64,000 nucleotides of DNA from Bacteroidales bacterium (GTDB taxonomy: Bacteria; Bacteroidota; Bacteroidia; Bacteroidales; JAQUTK01), in NCBI GenBank assembly GCA_028709785.1, contig JAQUTK010000001.1, forward strand, positions 1-64,000, read 5' to 3'. A program made the position numbers and the translations under genes. The number at the start of each line of letters is the position of its first letter. The first letter of the stretch is position 1. This document shows, in pieces, positions 27,557-37,012 of the stretch. The notes below the pieces were generated by a model that saw nothing but the letters and a program-made list of their open reading frames with translations, ran no database searches and was not told the origin of the DNA.

Positions 27557-27616
27557 AGATGTCCTGATGTTTTCTTCGTTTCACAACTGTGAAACGAAGA
27601 AAACATCAGGACATCT
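27557..27616. repeat. 28-bp perfect inverted repeat with a 4-base loop
   Basis: Arms 27557-27584 and 27589-27616 are exact reverse complements with loop AACT; the top of the stem is CGTTTCAC/GTGAAACG. It lies in the otherwise featureless 374-base gap between tRNA-fMet and the GH20 gene and does not follow a coding region on either strand. Besides this and two promoter elements I see nothing else in 27404-27777. Confidence 0.9.
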
Positions 27617-27704
27617 TTGTGCGTTTATACGGTCGTTTTTTCTGAATAGTCAAATAAGAAAGAATTTAGATCAGTTTTATAAACAGTACCGATACGACAT
27701 CAGC

Positions 27705-27712
27705 TAATTTTG
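27705..27712 (+). promoter_or_regulatory. -7 element for the GH20 gene
   Basis: TAATTTTG, about 65 bases ahead of the ATG; no clear TTG at the right distance. Confidence 0.4.
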
Positions 27713-27777
27713 CATCTCAGATTGAAAGAGGAGATAAACCTTTTTAGTCATTCTTGAGTACTAATCCATAGAAACGA

Positions 27778-29688
27778 ATGTCGATGAAAAAACAAACAAA
27801 TTTGCATTTTCTTTTCTTCTCCTGTCTCTATATGTTGTTCGTGTTTGGCGTGGAAGGCAAAACATCTCTTATTCCGACTCCACAACAGGTAAAGTATCAA
27901 ACAGGTTCATTTAATCTAAAACCCGGCATGACGGTAGGAATATCCAATAATCCGGCTTTGATGAATGCCGCAAATTATCTTGTGGAAAAGTTGGAACAGG
28001 GCACCGGGTATCGCTTTTCCATCAGGAAGAGAGGAAAAGCAGATATCATGCTTGACATAAAAGCACTTGCCGATACGACTGCCGGTGCTTATCAGTTGAA
28101 TGTGACTTCCGGAAGAGTTGTTATCAATGCCAATAATTACAACGGGATCATCTCCGGAATATCAACATTGCGTCAGCTGTTGCCGGAACAAATAGAGCGC
28201 AGCTATACCTTCAATAAAGAGGTGAAATGGACTGTTCCTTGTGTCACTGTTACGGATGCTCCCCGATTTCAATACAGAGGACTCATGCTGGATGTGGCAA
28301 GACATTATTTTGACAAGGAAGAAATCAAAACTCTTCTGGACAGGATGGCTCTTTATAAGCTGAATAAGTTTCACTGGCACCTGACGGACAATGAGGGGTG
28401 GAGAATAGAAATCAAGAGATATCCGAAACTCACGGAAGAGTCGGGATGGAGACTCTTTAATGCTCTGGACCAGTATTGTGAGAATAAAGCGCAGGGAGAT
28501 CTTAATCCGGAGTTTAATCTGACAAAGAAGCATTTGAAGACAATCGACGGAAAGGTTTATTACGGCGGCTTTTACACCCAGGAAGATATTAAGGAAGTTG
28601 TTGCCTATGCTTCAAAACTAGGCATTGACGTTATACCGGAGATAGATATGCCCGGTCATTTTAATGCGGCGTCCGGTGTCTATCCGGAGATTATTTGTCC
28701 GAAAGCAAACATGTCTTCCTCTCCGGTCTGTGCCGGAAATGACTCCGCCATTGAGTTCTGCAAAAATGTCTATTCAGAGGTCTTTACGCTTTTCCCTAAT
28801 CAAGATGTGCATATTGGTGCTGATGAAGTCGGCAAAGAGAACTGGAAGGATTGTCCTTTCTGCCAGAAGAGAATGAAAGACGAAGGACTGAAGGATGAAA
28901 AAGAACTCCAATCCTGGTTTGTTCATACGATGGAGAAATTCTTCATAGAGCATGACAAACGATTAATCGGCTGGGATGAAATAACAGAAGGAGGATTATC
29001 CAATACCTCCACAGTTATGTGGTGGACCGGTAGTGAGGAAACATTGAACAAGACGCTTTCGCACGGCAATAAAATCATCATGACACCTAATCAATGGCTC
29101 TATTTTGATCATGGCCAGAATAATGGCAGCGCCAAACATGTCTTTGAGTACGAACCGATTCCGCAATCCATTCAGCGCAAAGAGTTGATCGCCGGAGTTC
29201 AGGCCAATATCTGGGGTGAATATATTCCCTCGATGCTTCGTGTTGACTATATGTCTATGCCCAAAATGTTGTGTCTGAGTGAAGTCGCATGGGTGCTTCC
29301 GACGTTAAAGAACTGGGATACCTTTGCAACACAGATTGAGAATCAGATTCCCCGACTGGATATGATGGGGATCAATTACCGGGTTCCGGAGTTGGAATCC
29401 GATCTCTTCATCAGTAAACGTAAGGTGGTTTATCTGAATGTTCCTCCGCAAGAATGGCTCAGCGATACCATCACGTTGGAACAAGGGAAGAAAGTGGTTG
29501 ATCTCAAAGCTCCTTATCCCGGTATTCAGATCAGATATACGACCGATGGAACAATTCCGACACTGCAATCATCAATCTATTCTGCTCCTTTTACAGTGAC
29601 AGCTCCGTGTGAATATATGTTTGCCACTTTCCGTCCGAATGGTACGAGAGGAGAATTCAGAAAGGTCGTTTTTGTGGAAGAAAAATAG
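27778..29688 (+). CDS. Secreted GH20 beta-N-acetylhexosaminidase
   Basis: The 636-residue protein has a signal peptide (to about VEGKT), a GH20 N-terminal alpha/beta domain (about 28-150), the catalytic (beta/alpha)8 barrel with LMLDVARHYF, HWHLTDNEGWRIEI and the catalytic Asp-Glu pair in HIGADEVG (about 348-349). A C-terminal chitobiase-type beta domain (GIQIRYTTDGTIP) completes it. It removes terminal beta-GlcNAc/GalNAc from glycoconjugates or chitin fragments by substrate-assisted catalysis. An ATG at 27784 is an alternative start. Confidence 0.94.
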   Translation: MSMKKQTNLHFLFFSCLYMLFVFGVEGKTSLIPTPQQVKYQTGSFNLKPGMTVGISNNPALMNAANYLVEKLEQGTGYRFSIRKRGKADIMLDIKALADTTAGAYQLNVTSGRVVINANNYNGIISGISTLRQLLPEQIERSYTFNKEVKWTVPCVTVTDAPRFQYRGLMLDVARHYFDKEEIKTLLDRMALYKLNKFHWHLTDNEGWRIEIKRYPKLTEESGWRLFNALDQYCENKAQGDLNPEFNLTKKHLKTIDGKVYYGGFYTQEDIKEVVAYASKLGIDVIPEIDMPGHFNAASGVYPEIICPKANMSSSPVCAGNDSAIEFCKNVYSEVFTLFPNQDVHIGADEVGKENWKDCPFCQKRMKDEGLKDEKELQSWFVHTMEKFFIEHDKRLIGWDEITEGGLSNTSTVMWWTGSEETLNKTLSHGNKIIMTPNQWLYFDHGQNNGSAKHVFEYEPIPQSIQRKELIAGVQANIWGEYIPSMLRVDYMSMPKMLCLSEVAWVLPTLKNWDTFATQIENQIPRLDMMGINYRVPELESDLFISKRKVVYLNVPPQEWLSDTITLEQGKKVVDLKAPYPGIQIRYTTDGTIPTLQSSIYSAPFTVTAPCEYMFATFRPNGTRGEFRKVVFVEEK

Positions 29689-29722
29689 AAAACCCTCCAA
29701 CATAGTATATCTTGAAAAGAAG

Positions 29723-29746
29723 AAGGTGCGCCATTTGACGCACCTT
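29723..29746 (+). terminator. Terminator after the GH20 gene
   Basis: 8-bp GC-rich stem (29723-29730 with 29739-29746), 8-base loop and a T-run; it may also serve the convergent GH97 gene. Confidence 0.75.
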
Positions 29747-29773
29747 TTTCCCATTAATAAGGAGAGAGAAGTT

Positions 29774-31765
29774 TTACTGTTGTGAAACAATCATTGCAAA
29801 TCCACCTCCGGATGCCATTTGCATCTTCATCTTTGTATCCTTTGTTACCTTTATTGTCTCCTGCTTGTAGTCGGTGGCGTTCTTATTTGCATTCACGCCA
29901 TCTTTCATGATGGTAGCCGTATACGAACCGTTGCCTAAGAAAGAGAAATCTACCTCAATATCGCGGGCAGTCCAGTTGGTCAAGCCACCCACATACCAGG
30001 TACCTTTATTCTGTCGGGCCGAAACAATGTATTGACCTATCTCACCCGACAATATCTTCGTGTCTTCGGCTACCGTCGGAAGATTAGCGATAAATTTTGT
30101 ACATGCTTCCTCTTTCTCATAAGCGGAAGGAGCATCACAAAGCATGGTGAAAGGTGAATCATAGACAATGTACAGTGCCAACTGATGACAGCGGGTACCC
30201 ATGCTCATCGGATTGTAATAGATGGCCTGGAAATCTCTTTTTGTTGCATTGCGCAGCGCACCCGGGGTAAAATCCACCGGACCGGCCATCATGCGTATGA
30301 AAGGCATTGTTACGTCATAAGCCGGCATGTCATTCTCGATCTTGCCCCACTTTACCTCTTCCATACCAAAGACTGCTTCGAAATTTATAACGTTTGGATA
30401 GGTGCGGTTCAAACCGGTTGGTTTGTACATGCCATGATAATCGATCATCATTTTGTATTCCGCAGTCTTTTGAGCCGCACGATAGACCATCTCCACTGCT
30501 TTCTGATCATCTCTATCCAGAAAGTCCACCTTAAAACCGGCAATTCCCATCGCAGAATAATGTTTGCAAGCCTCTTCCAGTTTCTCATCCAGCGAGTTTA
30601 GAACGGCCCAGAGAATCAGTTTTACATTTTTATCTTTGGCATAACGAACCAGTTCAGGCAAGTTCAGTTCGGGAATAACAGTCATCACATCGCCACTTTT
30701 CGGAAGATACCAACCTTCATCCAATACCACATATTCCAGTTTGTTTTTAGATGCAAAGTCAATGTAGTATTTATATGTTTCCATATTGATACCCGCTTTA
30801 AAATCGACGCCGGTCAGTCCCCAGTCATTCCACCAGTCCCAGGCTACCTTGCCCGGTTTAACCCATGAATAGTCGCCGATACAATTTGCCGGAGCTAAGG
30901 CATAAACCAGATTATTTACCGGCATCTCCGTGTCTTTTTCTGTCACAGCAAAAGCTCTCCAGGGGAATGTGCGGGTTCCTTTTACTTTCGCAATACAGTT
31001 TGCGCGATCAGTTACCACCTCCTGGCAGCGATAGGGAGAGATCTTTGTTTTCAAAGGAAGACGCGCAAATGAACCGGAGAAGGATGTCTTACCGGCTTGC
31101 GGACGAATAAACATGCCCGGATAAGCCTCCAGGTCTGCTTCGGTAATGGTCATTTTCTTTCCTCCTTCATAAGCGATAGTAACCGGAAGGAAGCTTAGGT
31201 TGGATGCATCTCCCTCCGAGATTTTGGCAACCGTATACAGGTTCTGAAAAGCCATCGCTTCAGGCTCGGTCTTGCCCGTAGAATAGGCCATATAGGTCGT
31301 ATAATCTTTATCGAAATTAAAATCTGCCTGTTCGTTTTCTATCTCGATCTCTCCCTTCAGGGTGGTTACAAAGCGATAGGCCGCGCCTTCATTGTAGGCC
31401 CGGAACGTAACGCCATAATTGCCACTGAAGGTCAAAGCCAACTCATTATATTCCGTCTCAAAACTTTTTACACGGTAGAAAGGAGAGGTAATCATCTCTT
31501 TTTCAGTTCTCTTCTTGCTCTTTACTCCTTTTGGGGTTTGTCCAAGAATCTTTCCGTCTGAAAGGGTCATGGAGATCGGTGATTTGCTTAGTAACAGTGT
31601 CCCGTTGTGGGATATTGAATACTCGATTTTCTCTCCGACCGTTACCTCCACAGATAGTTTTCCGTTGGGTGACTTCACGTTAAATACTTTTTCTCCCGCA
31701 TGCAATGTACTCTGAATGAATAACAAGCAAAAGGAGATTGCGATTGCTCTCACTAATTTCTGCAT
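29774..31765 (-). CDS. Secreted GH97 glycosidase (alpha-galactosidase/alpha-glucosidase family)
   Basis: The 663-residue protein has a signal peptide (MQKLVRAIAISFCLLFIQSTLHA), an N-terminal beta-sandwich opening with VKSPNGKLSVEV, a barrel with WYLPKSG, and the block GFKVDFLDRDDQ followed by INFEAVFGMEEVKW. In GH97 an Asp at the KVDF position is the nucleophile of retaining members, so this copy is more likely a retaining alpha-galactosidase type than an inverting SusB-type alpha-glucosidase (inference). An ATG at 31777 would add four residues. A TATATTTG element lies at 31886-31893. No susCD genes adjoin. Confidence 0.87.
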   Translation of the reverse strand: MQKLVRAIAISFCLLFIQSTLHAGEKVFNVKSPNGKLSVEVTVGEKIEYSISHNGTLLLSKSPISMTLSDGKILGQTPKGVKSKKRTEKEMITSPFYRVKSFETEYNELALTFSGNYGVTFRAYNEGAAYRFVTTLKGEIEIENEQADFNFDKDYTTYMAYSTGKTEPEAMAFQNLYTVAKISEGDASNLSFLPVTIAYEGGKKMTITEADLEAYPGMFIRPQAGKTSFSGSFARLPLKTKISPYRCQEVVTDRANCIAKVKGTRTFPWRAFAVTEKDTEMPVNNLVYALAPANCIGDYSWVKPGKVAWDWWNDWGLTGVDFKAGINMETYKYYIDFASKNKLEYVVLDEGWYLPKSGDVMTVIPELNLPELVRYAKDKNVKLILWAVLNSLDEKLEEACKHYSAMGIAGFKVDFLDRDDQKAVEMVYRAAQKTAEYKMMIDYHGMYKPTGLNRTYPNVINFEAVFGMEEVKWGKIENDMPAYDVTMPFIRMMAGPVDFTPGALRNATKRDFQAIYYNPMSMGTRCHQLALYIVYDSPFTMLCDAPSAYEKEEACTKFIANLPTVAEDTKILSGEIGQYIVSARQNKGTWYVGGLTNWTARDIEVDFSFLGNGSYTATIMKDGVNANKNATDYKQETIKVTKDTKMKMQMASGGGFAMIVSQQ

Positions 31766-31885
31766 CTCTCTGATCATTTGATTTTGTTGATTATGTATGA
31801 ATTTATGTTCTTTCTTTGGTTTGATTTACTGTCACCGCTTTACGGAAAGATCCGAATTGTTGCATGGCTAGTTCTATATTTGATG

Positions 31886-31893
31886 CAAATATA
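31886..31893 (-). promoter_or_regulatory. -7 element for the GH97 gene
   Basis: TATATTTG on the minus strand, leaving a leader of roughly 110 bases. Confidence 0.35.
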
Positions 31894-32018
31894 GTCTGTC
31901 CAAACTTTTGATTCTAATAAAATCGTACATTAAATTACAAATTACATACATCTTTATCCGGAGACTTATTGTTCAGATCTCCCTTTATGAAAGACAACCG
32001 TTTGCTTGGATGAGCCCT

Positions 32019-34889
32019 TTATCGATTCAGATTGATTTCTTGTCTTTGCGTACCGATATGTCCGTTGAGATCAGTGCCTTCTATCTCCAGCTGCAGGTTA
32101 CCCTTCATGTAAGCACCTACCGGGAAGGAAACTTCCACTTCGCGCTCGCCGTTTGTCAGCAAGCTAGGATTCCAGTAATAAACGTGTTTTCCGTCGTAGT
32201 TGATCTGATCGATCGGGTCTTTTGGATAGTACCTCGGCACATAGAATTTTTTGGGGATGGAGCCACCGAGCAGTTCTGTGTAGTAGGTACTTTGACCTGT
32301 CCTGTCCCGCGCACCTCTTCCTGATTTCGTTGTGATAATAATGACGGAGGCTATTGGACGACCGTCATTGTCAAGACTATACGATTCCTTTTGGTCGTTA
32401 TAATTGGATAGGTTTTCTCTGGTAGTTAAAACCTCAATACCTCGGACTTCCTTTCCGGGTATTGTTTTAAGAATGTTTTCAAGCCTTGTTAGTTTGCCAT
32501 ATTCAAAATCTTCCACATTCATCGTGCCAATAATGGATCTTTCATCATTTACATAACTTGCCACAGCCTCTGTTCTTGAATTTAATGGACTGCTTGATCC
32601 AAAAGAAAGCCTTTTATGTACATTGTTCATCCATTCCACAACTGGGGCTACCGCTGCATCATTGGATGCAGAAGTAGTACTTTTAACCATGTTGATGATC
32701 TCCGCGTCAATCTGAAAGAATACGGGCCTGCCATTAATGTTATAATTGTCGTATGCTTTGAACTCTGAGACTCCGCCTTCTTCTAGCGGCGAACTGTTAT
32801 CTTTCTTAAATCCCGGGATCTCCGCTTTGAGAATATCAATAACATTGGCATAGGCATCGTATCGTCCGATCTGCACCGAGTCGATCACGATGTCTGCCAC
32901 ACCGCTACCGCTTCTGTTGTATGAATTCTTGATGATCTTTCGTTCGGTTACGGTGACTTCTTTCAGCAGATGAATCCCTTTTTGTTTGCGAAGACTATCC
33001 AGATAAGCGTTGTCTTCCTCCTTTTTCTCTTCGTATCCGAACATCAGGGAATCGATCTCTTCCGATTCATAGAGGTAATCTTCAAGAGGTACAATGGGGA
33101 ATTTGGGCTTTTCGTATATGCTATCCAGCTTTATGCCGAGTCCCAGATTCCGTTTACTCTTTGTCTTCTCAATATTGATTCTGGCAAAAGAGGTCTCCCT
33201 GATATCCAGATTCTCAAAAGCGAACCGTCCGTTCTTATCCGTTTTGGTATTTTTGGCAATCGTCTTTCCTCCCTGTACAAACAAAGAAATCCTTCTTCCT
33301 TCAATTGGCTTTAAGAGTAAGTTGACAACAGTTCCTGAGACGGAGAAGGCGGTGTCGGGCAGATGTGTGAAACTCTTTCTAGTGACATCATCCCAGTTGT
33401 ATCCTCTCCATCCGTGGGTGAGCAGGAGCAGATCGAGTTGCTTGCAGATGCTGTCATAGGGATTGTTGAAGTAATATCCCGGTGTTTCTATGAAACCTTT
33501 CAGATCGGAAGAGAGGAGCATCTCTGATCGGAAAGTCTTCTGAATGGAATCTACCGGTACCCGGTTCTTGTTGGTGACACTCACGGCAAAGGATCCGGCG
33601 ACAGACTGTCCGCTGAGCTGCGGACGGATCTTCAGGGTCATCATCTGATCGGTGTCGGACTTGATCTCCCAGTTTGCTTTGACATCAAAGGTCAGTTCGT
33701 CTTTCCTGTCGATGTACACCAGTCGTTCACTGAGTGGCTGTCCGTCGGCAGTGAAGAGTGTGAGCCGGTTGATGCCGGACTTCAGGTTCTCTTTGGGGAT
33801 TCGGAGTAGAACACGGGACTTGTTCATCCTGATGTTATATGCCTCTTTAGTAGGCAGTCCGCGGGACTCGGCAAGGAGGGTAAACTGTGTTTGGTTGGCA
33901 ATGACTCCCGGAGAACCATTGACTGCAACGACCAGTGTGTCAGAAGTTGGTTTGGAAACAACCATGAGTGTGACTCCTTCCTTTTCGACAGCAGGCAGAG
34001 GGATAAGCTGGTCATTAAACAGACGGGCAGCGTACTGTTTGCCTGTGTCCGGCAGCAAGAGGAAGGATCCCATTCCTTTGTGTTCGGAGGTAAAGGAGAC
34101 AATATCGTTTCCATGCTGATCGACAATAGTACCCTCTACGGCAACACTTCTTCCATCGGGAAAGAGCGCTTTGTATGCCACCCGGTTGGGTACTCCTGCA
34201 ATCAGTTTGCCTCCTTCGGGCAGGAACTGTACATCCAGTTCCAACTCCCCGTTGGCTTTCTTCTGTGCCTGAATTAATTTCTCTTCCTCTGCTTTCTGTT
34301 TGCGCTTCTGAAATTGCCCCTGCGTGATAAAGAGTTCCCTGTTTGCGGCATTGGTTATGGAAACGAACCTTTTGTTTTCCTGTTCCTTGTCTTTGTCTCC
34401 CCAGATAGGAATGATCTTTTCGAAGCAGGCGGAGTCGCCAAAGTTCTTCTGCCAACGGGTATAAGCACGGATGCGGTAGAGTCCTTTGTCCTGAATGGCT
34501 TTGGTGAGTACAAACTGTCCGTTGGCACTTCCTCCTTTGAGTGTATATTGTGCGCTTTGGGTTACCCTGTTTACTTCATTGATAAGATCCACATAGACCA
34601 GCTGACTCTTTTCGGTGGGAAAGAGTGTACCTGCCTGCATGACCCAGACCTTGTACCAGATGGTGTCATAGAGGTTGTAGATGGGACGGTCGGTCTGAAT
34701 ATAGATCTTCTCGGGATAGTTGTCTCTCATTAGAGTGGCCATGCCGGTGATCCGTTGCCCCAGAGTTATCTGGTTGTTTGCTTTTTCTATATTGTCGGGT
34801 AAAGCCTTGCTTCGCCCATTGATAGTTGTCAGAAACAAGATAATGAAGAGTATAAGGGTGGAAGCTCTTTTGCAATCCGATGTTTTCAT
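32019..34889 (-). CDS. Large envelope protein: MG2 (macroglobulin-like) domain, carboxypeptidase-regulatory-like repeat and TonB plug-like domain
   Basis: The 956-residue protein has an N-terminal signal anchor (to about INGRSKA) and an MG2 region with the motif EKIYIQTDRPIYNLYDTIWYKVW (about 60-82). Further beta-sandwich domains follow, then a CarboxypepD_reg-like stretch (VSGTVVNLLLKPIEGRRISLFVQGG, about 535-560). A plug-like domain (about 655-890) has DAYANVIDILKAEIPGF and RGIEVLTTRENLSNYNDQ. The combination is a Bacteroidota-specific family without a barrel; function is unknown, and envelope protein-protein interaction or export support is a guess. It is monocistronic as far as I can see. 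Confidence 0.78.
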   Translation of the reverse strand: MKTSDCKRASTLILFIILFLTTINGRSKALPDNIEKANNQITLGQRITGMATLMRDNYPEKIYIQTDRPIYNLYDTIWYKVWVMQAGTLFPTEKSQLVYVDLINEVNRVTQSAQYTLKGGSANGQFVLTKAIQDKGLYRIRAYTRWQKNFGDSACFEKIIPIWGDKDKEQENKRFVSITNAANRELFITQGQFQKRKQKAEEEKLIQAQKKANGELELDVQFLPEGGKLIAGVPNRVAYKALFPDGRSVAVEGTIVDQHGNDIVSFTSEHKGMGSFLLLPDTGKQYAARLFNDQLIPLPAVEKEGVTLMVVSKPTSDTLVVAVNGSPGVIANQTQFTLLAESRGLPTKEAYNIRMNKSRVLLRIPKENLKSGINRLTLFTADGQPLSERLVYIDRKDELTFDVKANWEIKSDTDQMMTLKIRPQLSGQSVAGSFAVSVTNKNRVPVDSIQKTFRSEMLLSSDLKGFIETPGYYFNNPYDSICKQLDLLLLTHGWRGYNWDDVTRKSFTHLPDTAFSVSGTVVNLLLKPIEGRRISLFVQGGKTIAKNTKTDKNGRFAFENLDIRETSFARINIEKTKSKRNLGLGIKLDSIYEKPKFPIVPLEDYLYESEEIDSLMFGYEEKKEEDNAYLDSLRKQKGIHLLKEVTVTERKIIKNSYNRSGSGVADIVIDSVQIGRYDAYANVIDILKAEIPGFKKDNSSPLEEGGVSEFKAYDNYNINGRPVFFQIDAEIINMVKSTTSASNDAAVAPVVEWMNNVHKRLSFGSSSPLNSRTEAVASYVNDERSIIGTMNVEDFEYGKLTRLENILKTIPGKEVRGIEVLTTRENLSNYNDQKESYSLDNDGRPIASVIIITTKSGRGARDRTGQSTYYTELLGGSIPKKFYVPRYYPKDPIDQINYDGKHVYYWNPSLLTNGEREVEVSFPVGAYMKGNLQLEIEGTDLNGHIGTQRQEINLNR

Positions 34890-35372
34890 GTGATAAATCT
34901 TATATTAGGTGAAAATATGAATTAAAAACACGTAAAAATAGATATTCTGTTTAATAATCAAAGCAATATTGTGAGATTTTATTTGTTATTCAGGTGAATT
35001 GCCTCGTTGTATATCTGCTTGCCTGACAGTGAAACCTGTTTGTCTTCCTGATAATAATCGCCATCATAAAGAATGAATCATCAGAATGACATTTTCTCAC
35101 AAATTCTTTACTGTTTGTTTTAACATCATAATAAAGTATTTCTTATGGCTGTTCATGATCTTGATTTACTGTGATATATGAAGTGCTTTGAGTACAATAA
35201 CCAAATACTTATTGTTATGAATACTATAAGAAGGTTTTGTTCTTCTACATATTTAACAATGAATTTTAAGGGAATGTTCTTTTTGTTGCTTATAAAGTGA
35301 TATTTTTGCATCCCGTTCTGTCAATATTGAACGTATAATCAAGTATTTAAACAAATATTAAATCAATTGCTT
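34890..35372. other. AT-rich 483-base intergenic region between divergent genes
   Basis: No coding region is supported. A TATTTTTG -7 element (35301-35308) sits 65 bases ahead of the symporter ATG. A short inverted repeat AGAA...TTCT occurs near 35228-35247. The region is long for this gene-dense window and probably holds control sites for the sugar symporter. Confidence 0.5.
35301..35308 (+). promoter_or_regulatory. -7 element for the sugar symporter
   Basis: TATTTTTG, with several TTG triplets upstream but none at the ideal 19-base spacing. Confidence 0.4.
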
Positions 35373-36932
35373 ATGAAAAACGAATCCAGTAAATCTTTTG
35401 CATTTTGCATAACAGTTATAGCAACTCTCGGAGGGTTGCTTTTCGGCTATGACACGGCTGTTATCTCAGGTACTGTAGAATCGTTAAGGCGTACATTCAT
35501 TGAACCGATGGGATTGGATCCCGATCTCGCAAGTGCCATGGAGGGCTTTGTGGTTAGTAGTGCTTTGATCGGATGTGTGTTGGGCGCTTCTGTGGCAGGT
35601 TGGATCAGTCAGAAGTTTGGCCGTAAAAAAGCACTTTTCAGTGCTGCTGTTTTATTCTTTTTATCAGCACTTGGTTCGGCGTGGCCTGAAATAGGATTTG
35701 GTATGCCGGGATCAGGTGATGCCTCATTTGTGTACATATTTGTAGCTTATCGTGTGTTGGGTGGCGTAGGAGTTGGTATTGCTTCAATGGTTTCACCAAT
35801 GTATATTGCAGAGATTGCACCTCCCGCAAAACGAGGTAGTCTGGTGTCATTGAATCAGTTTGCGATCATTTTTGGTATGTTGATTGTTTATTTTGTAAAC
35901 TATTACATTTCGTTACAAGGTGATGCTACTTGGTTGAATAAGATTGGTTGGAGATGGATGTTCGGCTCTGAATGTATTCCTGCAGGAGTATTCTTTTTGC
36001 TGCTATTCTTCGTGCCGGAAACACCGAGGTGGCTTGTTATGAAAGGTCGCGCCGAAAAAGCGAAATCTATCCTGAACAAATTGGTCGGTAGTGATTTGGC
36101 CAATCAGGAGATGATCGAGATTCGTGAGAGTTTTAAGATGGAAGAGAATGTGTCTCTGAAACCTTATTATCAGTTTATGATATCTTGGCTCGCCTTATTC
36201 TCTGTCGCTTTTATTACGCTGAAATATGCACAGTATTCCAATGCCTTTGAACTTTCTATGATTGGAAGTTTCTTTGTAGCTCTGCTGCTTCCGATTAGAT
36301 CGTATGGTTTTAAGATTATTATTGTGGGTGTTTTGCTCTCTGCTTTCCAGCAGTTTGTAGGTATCAATGTGGTGCTGTATTATGCTCCGGAAATATTCAA
36401 GAGCATGGGTGCTTCCACCGATAGTTCGTTGATGCAGACTATCATCGTGGGAATAGTCAATCTGACTTTTACCGTATTGGCAATTCTTACTGTGGATAAG
36501 TTTGGTCGCAAACCTCTGTTGATCATTGGAGCTTTGGTGATGGGTGTCTCAATGATTGTATTGGGTACCGCGTTTTCGGAAAGTATGTCAGGAACGGTCA
36601 AACTGATATGTATGCTTGCTTATACGGCCGGCTTTGCAATGTCTTGGGGACCTGTATGTTGGGTAATGTTATCAGAGATATTCCCCAACAGTGTTCGTTC
36701 GAGTGTGATGTCTATCGCAGTGGCTGCTCAGTGGGTATCCAACTTCCTGATCTCTTCCACATTCCCGATTATGGATAAGAATAGTTATCTGATTGAGTCC
36801 TTCAATCATGGTTTCTCTTATTGGGTATATGGCGTGCTGTCCGTATTGGCCGCAATATTTGTATGGAAGATGGTGCCGGAAACAAAAGGAAAGACATTGG
36901 AAACGATGGAAAAACTCTGGGAAAAGAAATAA
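35373..36932 (+). CDS. Sugar/H+ symporter, MFS sugar porter family (XylE-like)
   Basis: The 519-residue, 12-helix protein shows the sugar-porter signatures GGLLFGYDTAVISG (about 20-33), QKFGRKKAL (loop 2-3), VPETPRWLVMKGR (after helix 6), DKFGRKPLL (loop 8-9) and the C-terminal VPETKGKTLE. The paired Gln-Gln in AFQQFVGINVVLYY is typical of the XylE/GLUT sugar site. D-xylose is the likeliest substrate by similarity to Bacteroidota homologues, but other monosaccharides are possible. It is convergent with uxaC, a uronate-pathway gene. Confidence 0.88.
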   Translation: MKNESSKSFAFCITVIATLGGLLFGYDTAVISGTVESLRRTFIEPMGLDPDLASAMEGFVVSSALIGCVLGASVAGWISQKFGRKKALFSAAVLFFLSALGSAWPEIGFGMPGSGDASFVYIFVAYRVLGGVGVGIASMVSPMYIAEIAPPAKRGSLVSLNQFAIIFGMLIVYFVNYYISLQGDATWLNKIGWRWMFGSECIPAGVFFLLLFFVPETPRWLVMKGRAEKAKSILNKLVGSDLANQEMIEIRESFKMEENVSLKPYYQFMISWLALFSVAFITLKYAQYSNAFELSMIGSFFVALLLPIRSYGFKIIIVGVLLSAFQQFVGINVVLYYAPEIFKSMGASTDSSLMQTIIVGIVNLTFTVLAILTVDKFGRKPLLIIGALVMGVSMIVLGTAFSESMSGTVKLICMLAYTAGFAMSWGPVCWVMLSEIFPNSVRSSVMSIAVAAQWVSNFLISSTFPIMDKNSYLIESFNHGFSYWVYGVLSVLAAIFVWKMVPETKGKTLETMEKLWEKK

Positions 36933-36962
36933 CTCTGGCTTTGTTTTAAAACTGAAAGAAAG

Positions 36963-37000
36963 AGAAAGGGCTGCCTTGTCAACGACGGGCAGCCCTTTCT
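36963..37000. terminator. Bidirectional terminator between the symporter and uxaC
   Basis: 13-bp perfect stem (36963-36975 with 36988-37000), 12-base loop, A-rich on the left and partly T-rich on the right. Confidence 0.75.
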
Positions 37001-37012
37001 GGTTGATAATGA

